A stretch of 60,942 nucleotides of DNA from Bacteroidales bacterium (lineage in GTDB: Bacteria > Bacteroidota > Bacteroidia > Bacteroidales > UBA1715). This document shows positions 10,007-19,710 of this stretch, one piece after another (the first letter of the stretch is position 1; each line of letters begins with the position of its first letter). The notes below the pieces were generated by a model that saw only the letters and a program-made list of their open reading frames with translations, was not told the DNA's origin and did not search any database. Location: assembly GCA_016714605.1 (NCBI GenBank), contig JADKDL010000031.1, positions 1 through 60,942 on the forward strand. The letters are read 5' to 3'. A program made the translations under genes and the position numbers.

Positions 10007-12031
10007 ATGAACATACAATTTCAAAACCCAAATGTTTTATATTTTCTCTTCCTTCTTGCTATTCCTATTATAATACACCTTTTTAGTTTCAGAAAGTACC
10101 AAACCATATTTTTTAGTAATTTCAAACTACTCCAAAATATTATAATTGAGAATAATAAAACCAAATCTAAATTAAAACAGCTACTTATTCTTATATCAAG
10201 ATTACTAGCTCTTACTGCTCTTATTTTAGCATTTTCGAGACCTTATATACCCTCAGAAATACAAAAAACACCGTCAAGCACAGTTGCCATTTATGTTGAT
10301 AATTCATTTAGTTTAACTACAGAAAATCAGTATGGTATATTACTCGAACAAGCAAAAAAGAAAGCAACGCTCTTAGCAAAAGCTTTTGATATAAACACCG
10401 AGTTTTACCTTATAACTAACGATTTTAGCAATACCGACGAAATTGCTTATACTCACAAACAGATTTCAGAAAAAATAACCGGAATAAAATCGAGTCATAA
10501 AAGAAAAACCATTTCAGAAATAGTAGGCAGGGTTAATAATATTATAAAAAACAAAACCCAAAACGGAAAGTTGTATATTATTTCAGACCTGCAAAAAAAC
10601 ATAATTGACATTGAAGAAAAAGCAATTGAACCATCATTATCAATTACAATTATCCCCTTAGAAAAACCTGCTGTAAAGAACATATATATTGACAGTTGTT
10701 GGTTCGAAGACCCTACAAGAAAAACAGCTCAGCAAGATGTTCTCAGTATAAAAATAAAAAACACAGGAGATGAGACTCAAAAAGACCTACCTATAAAATT
10801 GTATATAAATGATACTTTAAAGGCTATTTCGAGCCTTACAATTCCAGGACAAAGCAGTGAAACCTTAAAGCTCCCTTACGTAATAAAAAATAAAGGTGCA
10901 ATTTATGGAAGAGTGGAAATTAGCGATTTTCCTGTTATTTATGATAATAATTATTTTTTCAGTTACCAAATACCTGAAAAAATAAAAATATTACTCATTG
11001 GAGAAAATAAATACATAGAATCGGTTTATTTAAACGACAGCTCTTTTATTGTCAATACAGTAACAAACAATCAAATAAACTACTCAAATTTAAATAATTA
11101 CGATGTTATCTATTTAACAAATACGATTTCTGTAACTACCGGTTTACAAATGAGTTTGCTTTCCTATTTGGAAAATGGAAAAACATTGGTTATTTCATTT
11201 GCAAATAAGGTTGATTTAACCAATGTAAACGAACTTCTTTCAATATTTTCTACATCTATTACAGAGACAAACATAAAAAACACTTCAACAATCAACAATA
11301 TAAATACAAATCATTTTATCACTAAAAATGTTTTTGAATCAATTAATAAGAATAATTTATATCCAAGTGTAAAAAAATATTACAAAATAAAAAATGCATC
11401 AACAGCTGAAGTAATTCTTAAATTAGAAAATGAAGACAGTTATTTATCATATCAAAACCATAAAACCGGTAAACTATATATATTTTCATCAGAACTTAGC
11501 GATAGTGCAACCAACTTAATGCAAAACCCTATTTTTATTCCAATAATTTATAATATAGCACTTTACAGCACATCGAATCTACCAATTCAATTTGATATTG
11601 CAGAAGAAAACTTTGTGCAATTATCGAAAAATATAAATTCCGAAATTGTTACAATAACAAACACAGACAAAAGTTATTCTTTCATACCGCAACTAAGAAA
11701 AGATATACTAAACAACAATAATTACGTTTACCTTCACGATAATATTAGTCAAGCAGGACATTGGAGTATTTTCGAAAATGAAGAAATTATTCAGCCATTG
11801 TCATGTAATTTTTCACGAGCAGAATCAAAACTACAATTTTTAAGCATTTCAGAATTAGAACAAATAATAGATCAAAAATCTATTTCTAATATATCCGTTT
11901 CAGATAGTCCTGACGAACTGATTGCAACAACAATTCAGAATGAAGACCAAGGCATTAGATTATGGAAACACCTCATTATTATGTGTTTATTTTTCATATT
12001 AGTAGAAGTTGCGCTCATTAGATTATTGTAA
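10007..12031 (+). CDS. BatA-domain membrane protein with VWA-like region
   Basis: The first 80 residues (NVLYFLFLLAIPIIIHLF, FRKYQTIFFSNFKLL, and a second membrane segment at about 57-76) are the BatA/aerotolerance-regulator N-terminal domain. A von Willebrand factor A-like region follows (about 88-230, opening VAIYVDNSFS), then a long beta-rich exposed part. A single C-terminal membrane helix is LIIMCLFFILVEVALI. The protein is 674 residues, usual for the free-standing BatA proteins of Bacteroidota, whose exact role is not established. It begins four bases after the receptor and its stop lies one base before the tilS start, so the three are probably co-transcribed. Confidence 0.85.
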   Translation: MNIQFQNPNVLYFLFLLAIPIIIHLFSFRKYQTIFFSNFKLLQNIIIENNKTKSKLKQLLILISRLLALTALILAFSRPYIPSEIQKTPSSTVAIYVDNSFSLTTENQYGILLEQAKKKATLLAKAFDINTEFYLITNDFSNTDEIAYTHKQISEKITGIKSSHKRKTISEIVGRVNNIIKNKTQNGKLYIISDLQKNIIDIEEKAIEPSLSITIIPLEKPAVKNIYIDSCWFEDPTRKTAQQDVLSIKIKNTGDETQKDLPIKLYINDTLKAISSLTIPGQSSETLKLPYVIKNKGAIYGRVEISDFPVIYDNNYFFSYQIPEKIKILLIGENKYIESVYLNDSSFIVNTVTNNQINYSNLNNYDVIYLTNTISVTTGLQMSLLSYLENGKTLVISFANKVDLTNVNELLSIFSTSITETNIKNTSTINNINTNHFITKNVFESINKNNLYPSVKKYYKIKNASTAEVILKLENEDSYLSYQNHKTGKLYIFSSELSDSATNLMQNPIFIPIIYNIALYSTSNLPIQFDIAEENFVQLSKNINSEIVTITNTDKSYSFIPQLRKDILNNNNYVYLHDNISQAGHWSIFENEEIIQPLSCNFSRAESKLQFLSISELEQIIDQKSISNISVSDSPDELIATTIQNEDQGIRLWKHLIIMCLFFILVEVALIRLL

Positions 12032-12032
12032 C

Positions 12033-13355
12033 ATGCTCAATTCCTTTATTCAATATTGCAAAAAATTTAATTTAATAAGCGAACAAGATAGAATACTTAT
12101 TGGCGTAAGTGGCGGAGTGGATTCATGCGTTTTACTAGACTTATTTAGTAAAACAGATGCAAAAATTGAAGTTGCACATTGCAATTTCAATCTCAGAGGC
12201 AACGAGTCCGACCAAGATGAAACTTTTGTAAGAGAACGAGCAGAACATTACATGACAAAAATCTATGTAAAACATTTTGCCACAACAGAATATGCTGCAA
12301 AAAACAAAATTTCTATTGAAATGGCAGCCAGAGAACTCAGGTACAACTGGTTTGAAGAAATTATGAAAACAGAAAATTTTCAAACATTGGCAGTTGGTCA
12401 TAATAAAAACGACCAAGTAGAAACCATGCTTATAAACATGACAAGAGGCTCTGGAATAAGAGGACTTACCGGAATGAAACCAAAGTCTAACTACATTATA
12501 AGACCACTCCTATTTGCTTCAAGAGTTCAAATAGAACAATATGCGCAAACTAATAAGCTAAACTACAGAACCGACTCCAGCAATAATACAGACGTGTATT
12601 TGAGAAATAAAATAAGACACCATATTATACCATTATTTACAGAATTGAATCCGAATTTTTTGAATACAATTGAGAAAAACATTGAGAAACTAACCGATGT
12701 TTTTGAAGTTTACAAGCAGAAAATTAATGATGAAATTGTTCGAATTGTAGTTACTGATAATAATACAACAACTGTATCATTGAACGAACTTAGAAAATTG
12801 ACACCGATAAAACCATACCTTTATGAAATTTTAAATAACTTTAATTTCAACGAGTCGGTAATAGACGATATTTTAAACATAAAACAAGAAGAAACAGATA
12901 AAACATTTCTTTCTAAAACTCATAGATTGCTCCTGAATCGTGATTTCCTGATAATAATACCAATTTCCATACAATCAAATATTACAAATACTTTAATAAA
13001 TATTGATACAACTCAGATAGAGCAACCCATAAAACTCAACATTAAAAAATCTAAAAAAAGGGAAGCGATCTTTTTCGATTCTAAGTCAATACATATTGAT
13101 TTAGAACATATTACATTTCCACTTGAAGTAAGAAAATGGCAAGATGGCGATGCTATGAAACCCTATGGAATGAATGGCAAAAAGAAAAAAATAAGCGATA
13201 TTCTTACTGACCTTAAAATCAATAATTTTAAAAAAGAAGAAGTCTATGTACTTGTTTGCAAAACAGAAATTCTTTGGCTCATAGGTTATAGAACATCAGA
13301 AATAGGTAAAATAACCGAAAATACAAAAAGCTATATCACAATCAGTTTAGAATAA
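12033..13355 (+). CDS. tilS: tRNA(Ile)-lysidine synthase TilS
   Basis: Converts C34 of the tRNA-Ile CAU anticodon to lysidine using ATP and lysine, which lets the tRNA read AUA and blocks charging as Met. The PP-loop ATP motif SGGVDS is at residues 26-31. GHNKNDQVETMLINMTRGSG is the family motif for the second nucleotide-binding segment. The C-terminal TilS_C-like domain holds VRKWQDGDAMKPYGMNGKKK. The start at 12033 gives 440 residues and lies one base past the BatA stop, whereas an upstream start at 12009 would overlap that gene. It is convergent with the ABC-F gene. Confidence 0.93.
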   Translation: MLNSFIQYCKKFNLISEQDRILIGVSGGVDSCVLLDLFSKTDAKIEVAHCNFNLRGNESDQDETFVRERAEHYMTKIYVKHFATTEYAAKNKISIEMAARELRYNWFEEIMKTENFQTLAVGHNKNDQVETMLINMTRGSGIRGLTGMKPKSNYIIRPLLFASRVQIEQYAQTNKLNYRTDSSNNTDVYLRNKIRHHIIPLFTELNPNFLNTIEKNIEKLTDVFEVYKQKINDEIVRIVVTDNNTTTVSLNELRKLTPIKPYLYEILNNFNFNESVIDDILNIKQEETDKTFLSKTHRLLLNRDFLIIIPISIQSNITNTLINIDTTQIEQPIKLNIKKSKKREAIFFDSKSIHIDLEHITFPLEVRKWQDGDAMKPYGMNGKKKKISDILTDLKINNFKKEEVYVLVCKTEILWLIGYRTSEIGKITENTKSYITISLE

Positions 13356-13392
13356 CCATGTATATTATAATATAGTTGAATTATCTGTCAAT

Positions 13393-15258
13393 TTACAAAT
13401 CATCTTGTAATTCGAGCCATCTCATTTCCATTTCATCAAGTTTTTCAATAATTTCTGCAATTTCAACAGCATTTTTTTGAATTACTTCACTCGAGAGTGT
13501 ACCAGTTGATAGTTGAGCTTCTATTTCGAGTTTTTTAGTAGTAAAATTAGCTATGTCTTTTTCAAGTTGATTTAATTCAGATTGCTCTTTAAAACTTAAT
13601 TTCTTCTTTACCGGCTTAGATTCTGAACTTATAATCACAGCCTTATTACCACTTTTATTTTGAACATCTTGGTTTTTGTCATTTTCAATTTTCCAATCCC
13701 TATAATCGGAATAATTGCCTGGAAAATCTTTAATAACACCATTACCCTCAAATATAAATAAATGCTCTACTAATTTATCGGTAAAAAATCTATCATGAGA
13801 TACAAGAATTAAGCATCCAGAAAAATCTTGAAGATATTGTTCTAATATTTGCAGAGTTTGAATATCAAGATCATTTGTAGGCTCATCTAGAATAAGGAAG
13901 TTTGGTTGTTTCATCAAAACAGTCATCAGGTAGAGTCGTTTTTTCTCGCCACCACTCAACTTTGAAACAAAATTGTGTTGAGATGAAGGTTTAAACAAAA
14001 AATGTTCTAAAAACTGAGAAGCAGATATTGTCAAATCTTTTGAAAGTTGAATATGACTAGCTATATCAGTAATAACTTCGATAACTTTCTTGTTTTCAGT
14101 AAATTGCAAACCATCTTGTCTATAATAACCAATATTTAGTGTTTCTCCATACTCTATATCACCACTATCAGAAGGTATCAAACCGGAAAGAATATTCAAA
14201 AAAGTAGATTTGCCGGAACCATTATAGCCAATAATACCAACTTTTTCAAACTTCTGAAATCTATAATTGAAATTATCTAGAATTACTAAATCGTCAAAAC
14301 TTTTACTCAAGCCAGAAAATTCGATAATCTTATTTCCTAATCGTTGCGCTTCAACATTGATAGAGACGTTTTTGTCAGAAATTTTCTGACTTGCTTTTCC
14401 TGATATTTCTTTAAAGGCTTCAACCCTATATTTAGCTTTTGTACTTCTGGCTTTGGGCTGTCTTCTAATCCATTCTAATTCATGACGAAACAGGTTTTTA
14501 GCCTTTGAAATTTCAGCATTTAAAACTTCTAAACGCTCTTGTCTTTTTTGTAAAAAATACGAATAATTTCCTTTATATGAAAAAATTTTAGCCTCATCAA
14601 TTTCAATAATATTGTCACAAACTCTATCAAGAAAATATCTATCATGAGTTACCATCAGCAAAGTCATCGAAGTTGCTTTTAAATATTTCTCAAGCCACTC
14701 AATCATCTCAATATCAAGGTGGTTTGTAGGCTCATCAAGAATTAAAAAATCAGGTTCTTTAATAAGTACTTTAGCCAGAGCAATTCTTTTTTTCTGACCA
14801 CCCGACAACATTGAAATTTTCTTAGTAAGGTCATTTATCTTTAATACCTGCAAGGTTTGTTTAACCTTAGTTTCATAATCCCAAGCATTTAAACTATCCA
14901 TAAGCTCCATTGCTTTTTGCATAGCAACTTGGTCAGTATCTTCAATTGACTTATTGTAAAGCTTAATAGCATCAAGGATCGCATCAGCAGCGTCATACAC
15001 TTCGTCAAAAATCGTTTTATTTGGGTTAAACTCCGGATCTTGTTCTAAAATACCAACAGTTATATGCTTGTTAAAGGCTACTGAACCGGATTGAGGAGTA
15101 TCATTTCCCAATAATATTCTTATCAAGGTAGATTTCCCAGTTCCATTTTTCGCCACTAAAGCTGTTTTTTCACCGCGATTTACTACAAAACTCACATTAT
15201 CAAACAACAAAAAATCACCATAGTATTTTGTAAGCCCCTCAACAGTAAGATAGAACAT
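13393..15258 (-). CDS. uup: ABC-F family ATPase, Uup-like
   Basis: Soluble tandem-ABC protein acting on ribosomes or nucleic acid, not a transporter. Two nucleotide-binding domains are visible: the first has Walker A at 36-44 (AKNGTGKST, with Ala replacing the usual first Gly), signature LSGGQKKRIALA and Walker B ILDEPTNHLD. The second has GYNGSGKST near 345, LSGGEKKRLYLM and ILDEPTNDLD. The linker between them is charged and contains RHELEWIRRQPKARSTKAK, typical of this family. The C-terminal 80 residues (about 540-621) are a coiled coil as in Uup. At 621 residues it is full length. The Uup name rests on the C-terminal coiled coil and general similarity. Confidence 0.9.
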   Translation of the reverse strand: MFYLTVEGLTKYYGDFLLFDNVSFVVNRGEKTALVAKNGTGKSTLIRILLGNDTPQSGSVAFNKHITVGILEQDPEFNPNKTIFDEVYDAADAILDAIKLYNKSIEDTDQVAMQKAMELMDSLNAWDYETKVKQTLQVLKINDLTKKISMLSGGQKKRIALAKVLIKEPDFLILDEPTNHLDIEMIEWLEKYLKATSMTLLMVTHDRYFLDRVCDNIIEIDEAKIFSYKGNYSYFLQKRQERLEVLNAEISKAKNLFRHELEWIRRQPKARSTKAKYRVEAFKEISGKASQKISDKNVSINVEAQRLGNKIIEFSGLSKSFDDLVILDNFNYRFQKFEKVGIIGYNGSGKSTFLNILSGLIPSDSGDIEYGETLNIGYYRQDGLQFTENKKVIEVITDIASHIQLSKDLTISASQFLEHFLFKPSSQHNFVSKLSGGEKKRLYLMTVLMKQPNFLILDEPTNDLDIQTLQILEQYLQDFSGCLILVSHDRFFTDKLVEHLFIFEGNGVIKDFPGNYSDYRDWKIENDKNQDVQNKSGNKAVIISSESKPVKKKLSFKEQSELNQLEKDIANFTTKKLEIEAQLSTGTLSSEVIQKNAVEIAEIIEKLDEMEMRWLELQDDL

Positions 15259-15304
15259 AATTTATAACCTTATAAAAAAATAAAAATAATGAATACAACA
15301 AAAA

Positions 15305-15331
15305 AGCCCATGTGTAAATAACACATGGGCT
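15305..15331 (-). terminator. Intrinsic terminator
   Basis: An 11-bp perfect stem, AGCCCATGTGT with ACACATGGGCT, has a 5-base loop and a run of T on the minus strand. It lies 21 bases past the stop of the secreted protein gene, ending the 16747-15352 transcript before the ABC-F gene. Confidence 0.85.
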
Positions 15332-15351
15332 AAAAATTATTTTAAAAAATA

Positions 15352-15801
15352 TTATTTATCGGTATTAAGGAAACCTATTAGTACCGCAACACAACCTTTT
15401 GCAATTAAATCACCAACTTTATCATCGTTAGTATTTACTTGAATAGAAACTATTAACTGTTGACTCGCTTCTAGTTTGAAATCCCAAACTTTAGCATAAT
15501 CTGCATCTTTATTACTAAACAATACATTTCTATCAGAATCCATTATTTCAAATAGAATTGGAGGTAGAGCAGCATCGCCACAAACCGCTATTCTATACTC
15601 TTGACCAGAGTAGAAAGTTTTAAACAACTCAGCCGATTCACCTTCTGATAATTCAGTAGCGTTAAAAATACCATCGTGGATATACGGATCCAATTCAGGT
15701 TTACAAGTTAACTTTGCAAAGTTTTTACATTGCGAGTACCCAGTAGTTGCAACCGCTGTTAGAGCAACTAATATTGTTATTATTGACAAAAATCTTTTCA
15801 T
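15352..15801 (-). CDS. Secreted protein of unknown function
   Basis: I do not recognise a characterised family. Starting at 15801 gives 149 residues with a clear Sec signal peptide (MKRFLSIITILVALTAVATT, cleavage near GYSQ), so I prefer it to an upstream start ten codons earlier. The mature part has three Cys residues near its start, is beta-rich and has the segment FYSGQEYRIAVCGD followed by ILFEIMDSDRN, suggesting a small beta-sandwich. It lies 22 bases after the lipoprotein gene and before a strong terminator, so the two form an operon and probably act together in the periplasm. Confidence 0.8.
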   Translation of the reverse strand: MKRFLSIITILVALTAVATTGYSQCKNFAKLTCKPELDPYIHDGIFNATELSEGESAELFKTFYSGQEYRIAVCGDAALPPILFEIMDSDRNVLFSNKDADYAKVWDFKLEASQQLIVSIQVNTNDDKVGDLIAKGCVAVLIGFLNTDK

Positions 15802-15823
15802 AATTCTAAATCTCCAATTAAAG

Positions 15824-16747
15824 TTATTCAATAATACTATTTCTTAAAGCTATTGTTTCCTTCTTAAGCTTGTCAAATTGCTCCTGAGTCAATGAATGCT
15901 TAGATTTAGACTTTAAAGTAGTTACTTTTGATTCTTTATCTGTAACAGGCACAATTTCAGTTGTTTCAACACGTATAGCAGCGAAAGCTTCTTTTACTCC
16001 ACTCAAAGATTCAATAATCTGAACAATTTCTTGATTATCAGAATTTGACTCAAGCAATTTTTGCATTTCATTGAAAGATAGTCTTTGATCTACAATTCTA
16101 GCTACAAGCTCTTCTTGTTTAACATCCTGAGCAAGTGTAGTTGCTATATATAAGCCTTCAATCCAACCTCCTGCAAGAATCATAGCTGCTATTGCAGGTC
16201 TATTATCTTCTTTTAGCGTAGAATTTGAATTCATAAACGTTTCTGATATAATTCTTATAATCGAATCTCTATCGTTAACATTATTTTCAAGTCTTTCAAC
16301 AATTTTACTGTCTATAGAGCTTAACAAACCTAAATCATCAGCAAGTTTTTTAGAAACTTGCATATATTTCATAACAGTTTGAGTCTGATCAAAAATACTT
16401 GCATAACTTAAGTCAGCACCATAAACGCCCATATTCAGAGCTTTATCTTTATTAGTATTATATTTCGAAACATTAGATACCGGATTCAGAATCTCTTCAT
16501 TATAATCTGCACCTGCTCTCTTAATTAACATAGCCGTTTCGATAGGAGATGGTAATGAATACATTACCTTTTTAGCTTCTTTTACTAATTTTTCTTTCTG
16601 AAGAGCCTCTTTGTCTACCTCTGTATCTCCTTCACCAGATTTAGACCCTTCTGAAGTACAACTTACAATTAGTGAAGCCAATCCGAAGATAGCAACCAAT
16701 CGTATTACTTTAAGGTTTAATAGACTAACACGCATATGTTTTCTCAT
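15824..16747 (-). CDS. Conserved lipoprotein of unknown function
   Basis: A 307-residue protein with a lipoprotein signal: hydrophobic stretch VIRLVAIFGLASLIVSC, lipobox Cys near residue 30, followed by the acidic spacer TSEGSKSGEGDTEVDKE. A start at MRVSLL, four codons on, is equally possible. The rest looks helical, with LPSPIETAMLIKRAGADYN and a central NMGVYGADLSYASIFDQ segment that I recall only from uncharacterised Bacteroidota proteins. First gene of a two-gene operon with the secreted protein at 15352-15801. No function is assigned. Confidence 0.8.
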   Translation of the reverse strand: MRKHMRVSLLNLKVIRLVAIFGLASLIVSCTSEGSKSGEGDTEVDKEALQKEKLVKEAKKVMYSLPSPIETAMLIKRAGADYNEEILNPVSNVSKYNTNKDKALNMGVYGADLSYASIFDQTQTVMKYMQVSKKLADDLGLLSSIDSKIVERLENNVNDRDSIIRIISETFMNSNSTLKEDNRPAIAAMILAGGWIEGLYIATTLAQDVKQEELVARIVDQRLSFNEMQKLLESNSDNQEIVQIIESLSGVKEAFAAIRVETTEIVPVTDKESKVTTLKSKSKHSLTQEQFDKLKKETIALRNSIIE

Positions 16748-16885
16748 TTTTGTTTATAAAATTATAATACCTGCTTTTGTTTAAAGTAAAAGTAATTATT
16801 TTTTTCTTAAAAGCAAAACAATTTTGCTTTTAGTCAATAAATTTATTTTTTGTGAAAAAATTAAAGTTATTCTTAGTTCTATAGT

Positions 16886-16893
16886 TACTTTTG
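16886..16893 (+). promoter_or_regulatory. Candidate -7 element upstream of the HEAT-like gene
   Basis: TACTTTTG matches TAnnTTTG exactly and lies 43 bases before the ATG at 16937, in a divergent intergenic region. No convincing -33 element at the usual spacing. Confidence 0.4.
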
Positions 16894-16936
16894 CTGTCAA
16901 ATATATAGCAATAATTCAAATAAAAAAATCTTTCTA

Positions 16937-17437
16937 ATGAATACTACTGAAAATTTTCAAAACGAAACATTAAATAAACTGTTTGCTTCTGAGCCTTTAT
17001 TGGTAATGGAGGCTCTTATTAGTATTGAACAATCAATTCATATTGAGTATTTTCCAAACATGATAAAGGTACTTAAAGAAACCCAATCTGCTGAAATAAA
17101 AAATAAAATAATTGATATACTAAGTGACGTAAAAGATAAAAATCTAAAACAAATAATATTAAATTCATTGATGGATGTTACTAATAAATCGATTTTTAAA
17201 GAATTATGCACCATCTGTTGGCAATCTAGCATTGATTTTAGTGAGAACTTAGAACTGTTTGCTCAAATTCTTATTGAAGAACCTCTCGAAGTAGCAATTG
17301 AAGCCCTTACAGTTATTGAAGAGCGGATTCATGAGTGCAGTGATAATCAAAAAAACACTTTGATTACTTATTTAAATGATAATAAGGAGCATATAGACTC
17401 TTACAAACAAAAAATCTTAGTAGATTTTTTGCAATAA
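16937..17437 (+). CDS. Small helical-repeat (HEAT-like) cytoplasmic protein
   Basis: 166 residues with no signal peptide or membrane segment, built of alternating amphipathic helices (ALISIEQSIHIEYFPNMIKV, IKNKIIDILSDVKD, EVAIEALTVIEERIH) that resemble HEAT/ARM repeats. Such proteins are usually protein-binding adaptors. I do not recognise a specific family. It is a single-gene unit between a divergent lipoprotein operon and the convergent YggS gene. Confidence 0.7.
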   Translation: MNTTENFQNETLNKLFASEPLLVMEALISIEQSIHIEYFPNMIKVLKETQSAEIKNKIIDILSDVKDKNLKQIILNSLMDVTNKSIFKELCTICWQSSIDFSENLELFAQILIEEPLEVAIEALTVIEERIHECSDNQKNTLITYLNDNKEHIDSYKQKILVDFLQ

Positions 17438-17625
17438 TATATTCTCTTAAAAAAATCTATTTCTAGCAATCTTAAAATAATAAAGTGAGTTAATGCAGAG
17501 TGATTAAAAAAACAATCATTAAAAGGGTAAAAAAACTCAACTATAATAAATAATGATCCAAATGAACATCCATAATAGCAATCTATTGAAGTTAGAAAGT
17601 TATTATGGATGTATTATAAGTAATT

Positions 17626-18282
17626 TCATGAGCCAAAAAGTAACGTACCAATTCTAACCATGGTGCTACCTGCCTCTATAGCCAAATGATAATCTTGCGA
17701 CATGCCCATTGATATTTGCTTAAAATATAGTTTATCGGCAAAATAATTCTCTTTAAATTGAGAGAAAATTGTTTTTAGTGAACTGAATTCATTCATCACT
17801 TGTTTCTTTTCTTCTGTAAAAGTAGCCATGCCCATGACTCCCACAATTCTTACATTTTCTAATTCTTTAAAAGCCTCACTCAACAGAAAATTATTTACCT
17901 CTTCTACAGAAAAACCATATTTTGTTTCTTCTTTTGCAATATAAATCTGCAATAAACAATCTATAATTCTATTGTTTTTTTTCGCTTCTTTATTTACTTC
18001 AAAAAGCAATTTCCCTGAATCAATTGAGTGTATTAAAGAAATAAATGGTGCTATTATCTTCACTTTATTAGTCTGTAAATGACCAATAAAATGCCAATTG
18101 ATATCTTTGGGTAAGGTTTGATATTTTTCTACCAATTCCTGTACTTTATTTTCGCCAAAAACTCTTTGCCCTAAATTGTACATTTGCTGTATATCATTTA
18201 ATTGTTGTGTTTTTGAAACAGCAACAAGCGTAATAGGTTCGGGCAATTCTGATTTTATTTTTATATAATTATCTATTTCCAT
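17626..18282 (-). CDS. YggS/PROSC family PLP-binding protein
   Basis: Pyridoxal-phosphate homeostasis protein with an alanine-racemase-like fold; it binds PLP without clear catalysis and affects vitamin B6 and amino acid balance. The PLP lysine lies in LVAVSKTQ (near residue 24). HFIGHLQTNKVK, the GMATF segment and SMGMSQDY...AIEAGSTMVRIGTLLFG are family hallmarks. At 218 residues it is full length. It lies downstream of DUF1015 but is separated from it by a terminator. Confidence 0.93.
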   Translation of the reverse strand: MEIDNYIKIKSELPEPITLVAVSKTQQLNDIQQMYNLGQRVFGENKVQELVEKYQTLPKDINWHFIGHLQTNKVKIIAPFISLIHSIDSGKLLFEVNKEAKKNNRIIDCLLQIYIAKEETKYGFSVEEVNNFLLSEAFKELENVRIVGVMGMATFTEEKKQVMNEFSSLKTIFSQFKENYFADKLYFKQISMGMSQDYHLAIEAGSTMVRIGTLLFGS

Positions 18283-18364
18283 GGGATACTATTAAAAAAA
18301 TATTACACTACAATTTCAGAAATCACTTTTTCAAAAATAAGATATCCTACTATAAAAGTAAAAA

Positions 18365-18391
18365 AGCCTTTCGGAAAAATTCCAGAAGGCT
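18365..18391 (-). terminator. Intrinsic terminator after DUF1015
   Basis: AGCCTTTCGGAA (18365-18376) pairs with TTCCAGAAGGCT (18380-18391) with one mismatch, and is followed on the minus strand by TTTTTAC. It separates the serC-serA-DUF1015 transcript from the YggS gene. Confidence 0.75.
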
Positions 18392-18418
18392 AATTTACAA
18401 TCAATTTTAAAAAAATAT

Positions 18419-19666
18419 TTAAGAAAGTTCATGAAGTACAAGTCCAGAACGCAATTTAGGTTCAAACCATGTGGTTTTAGGAGGCATAATATTGTTGGTA
18501 TCAGCAATGTCCATTAATTGCTGCATAGAAACAGGATATAAAGCAAAAGCAGCTTTCATTTCTCCACTATCTACTCTCCTTTTCAACTCCTCCAGACCTC
18601 TAATTCCACCAACAAAATCAATTCTATTACTTGTTCTTAAATCAGCAATATTTAAAATTGGTTCAAGAATTTGATTGGTTAGAATAGTTACATCTAGAAC
18701 CGCAATAGGGTCTGAATCGTTATATGTATTAGATTTTGCAGAAAGAGCATACCATTTTCCATCAAGATACATTGAGAACTCATGTAGTTTTTCTGGTTTA
18801 TAGATATCTGCACCTTTTAGCTCAACGCTAAAGCCTGATTTTAATTTATCTAAAAATTCTACAGAAGTCAGATTGTTTAAATCTTTAACTACTCTATTGT
18901 AATCAAAAATATTCAGTTGATTTGCCGGAAAATTAACTGAAAGAAAATAATTATATTCTTCCATACCAGTATGATTTGGATTGTTTTTTCTTTTTTCTGC
19001 ACCAACTCTAGCTGCTGCGGCTGTTCTATGGTGACCGTCAGCAACATAAAGACAATCTACCTCTTCTGCAAATAATTGTTCTAATCTTCTTATTTTCGCA
19101 TCATTATCTATCACCCAGAAAAAATGACTTATTTTATCATCTGCTACAAAGCTATACACAGGGTCAATTAGAATAGCATCAGACATAATCATATCTATTT
19201 CTAAATGATTCTTAAATGCAAAAAATACTGGTTCGCAATTAAAATTGGTATGTCTTACATGAATCATTCTATCCTCTTCTTTATCAGGTCTAGTTAATTC
19301 GTGCTTTTTTATAATATTGTTTTCATAATCTGCAATACCTGCACAACCAACTATGCCATATTGAGTTTTGCCATTCATTGTTTGAGCATAAATATAGTAA
19401 CATGGCTTTTCATCCTGAATCATGATTCCATCAGAAATAAATTTTTGCAGGTTAGCTTTGGCTTTATCATACACTTGCTGTGAATGAGTATCAACTCCTG
19501 AAGATAAATCGATTTCTGATTTTATAATATGTAAAAATGAATAATCATTTCCCTGAGCTTCTTGCCTAGCTTCTTCAGAATTTAGGACATCATAAGGCCT
19601 TGAAGCTATAAGTGCAGCCAATTCAGGCTTTGCTCTGTAACCTTTAAACGGTTTTAATATTGACAT
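18419..19666 (-). CDS. DUF1015 family protein
   Basis: A 415-residue DUF1015 protein. Family marks are the opening PFKGYRAKPELAALIASRPYD and the YVADGHHRTAAA motif near residue 205. Family members are commonly found next to serA/serC in Bacteroidota, as here, but the molecular activity is, as far as I know, unproven; a kinase or serine-metabolism role has been discussed. It starts 44 bases after the serA stop and is followed by a terminator, so it is probably the last gene of serC-serA-DUF1015. Confidence 0.92.
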   Translation of the reverse strand: MSILKPFKGYRAKPELAALIASRPYDVLNSEEARQEAQGNDYSFLHIIKSEIDLSSGVDTHSQQVYDKAKANLQKFISDGIMIQDEKPCYYIYAQTMNGKTQYGIVGCAGIADYENNIIKKHELTRPDKEEDRMIHVRHTNFNCEPVFFAFKNHLEIDMIMSDAILIDPVYSFVADDKISHFFWVIDNDAKIRRLEQLFAEEVDCLYVADGHHRTAAAARVGAEKRKNNPNHTGMEEYNYFLSVNFPANQLNIFDYNRVVKDLNNLTSVEFLDKLKSGFSVELKGADIYKPEKLHEFSMYLDGKWYALSAKSNTYNDSDPIAVLDVTILTNQILEPILNIADLRTSNRIDFVGGIRGLEELKRRVDSGEMKAAFALYPVSMQQLMDIADTNNIMPPKTTWFEPKLRSGLVLHELS

Positions 19667-19710
19667 AAAAAGTATTAGTTTTTTAAATTATTAAATAAAA
19701 AAATATAAAA

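Noticed and set aside
17567..17611. 11-bp inverted repeat (CATCCATAATA/TATTATGGATG) between convergent genes
   Set aside because: The loop is 23 bases and neither side has a T-tract; too weak to call a terminator.
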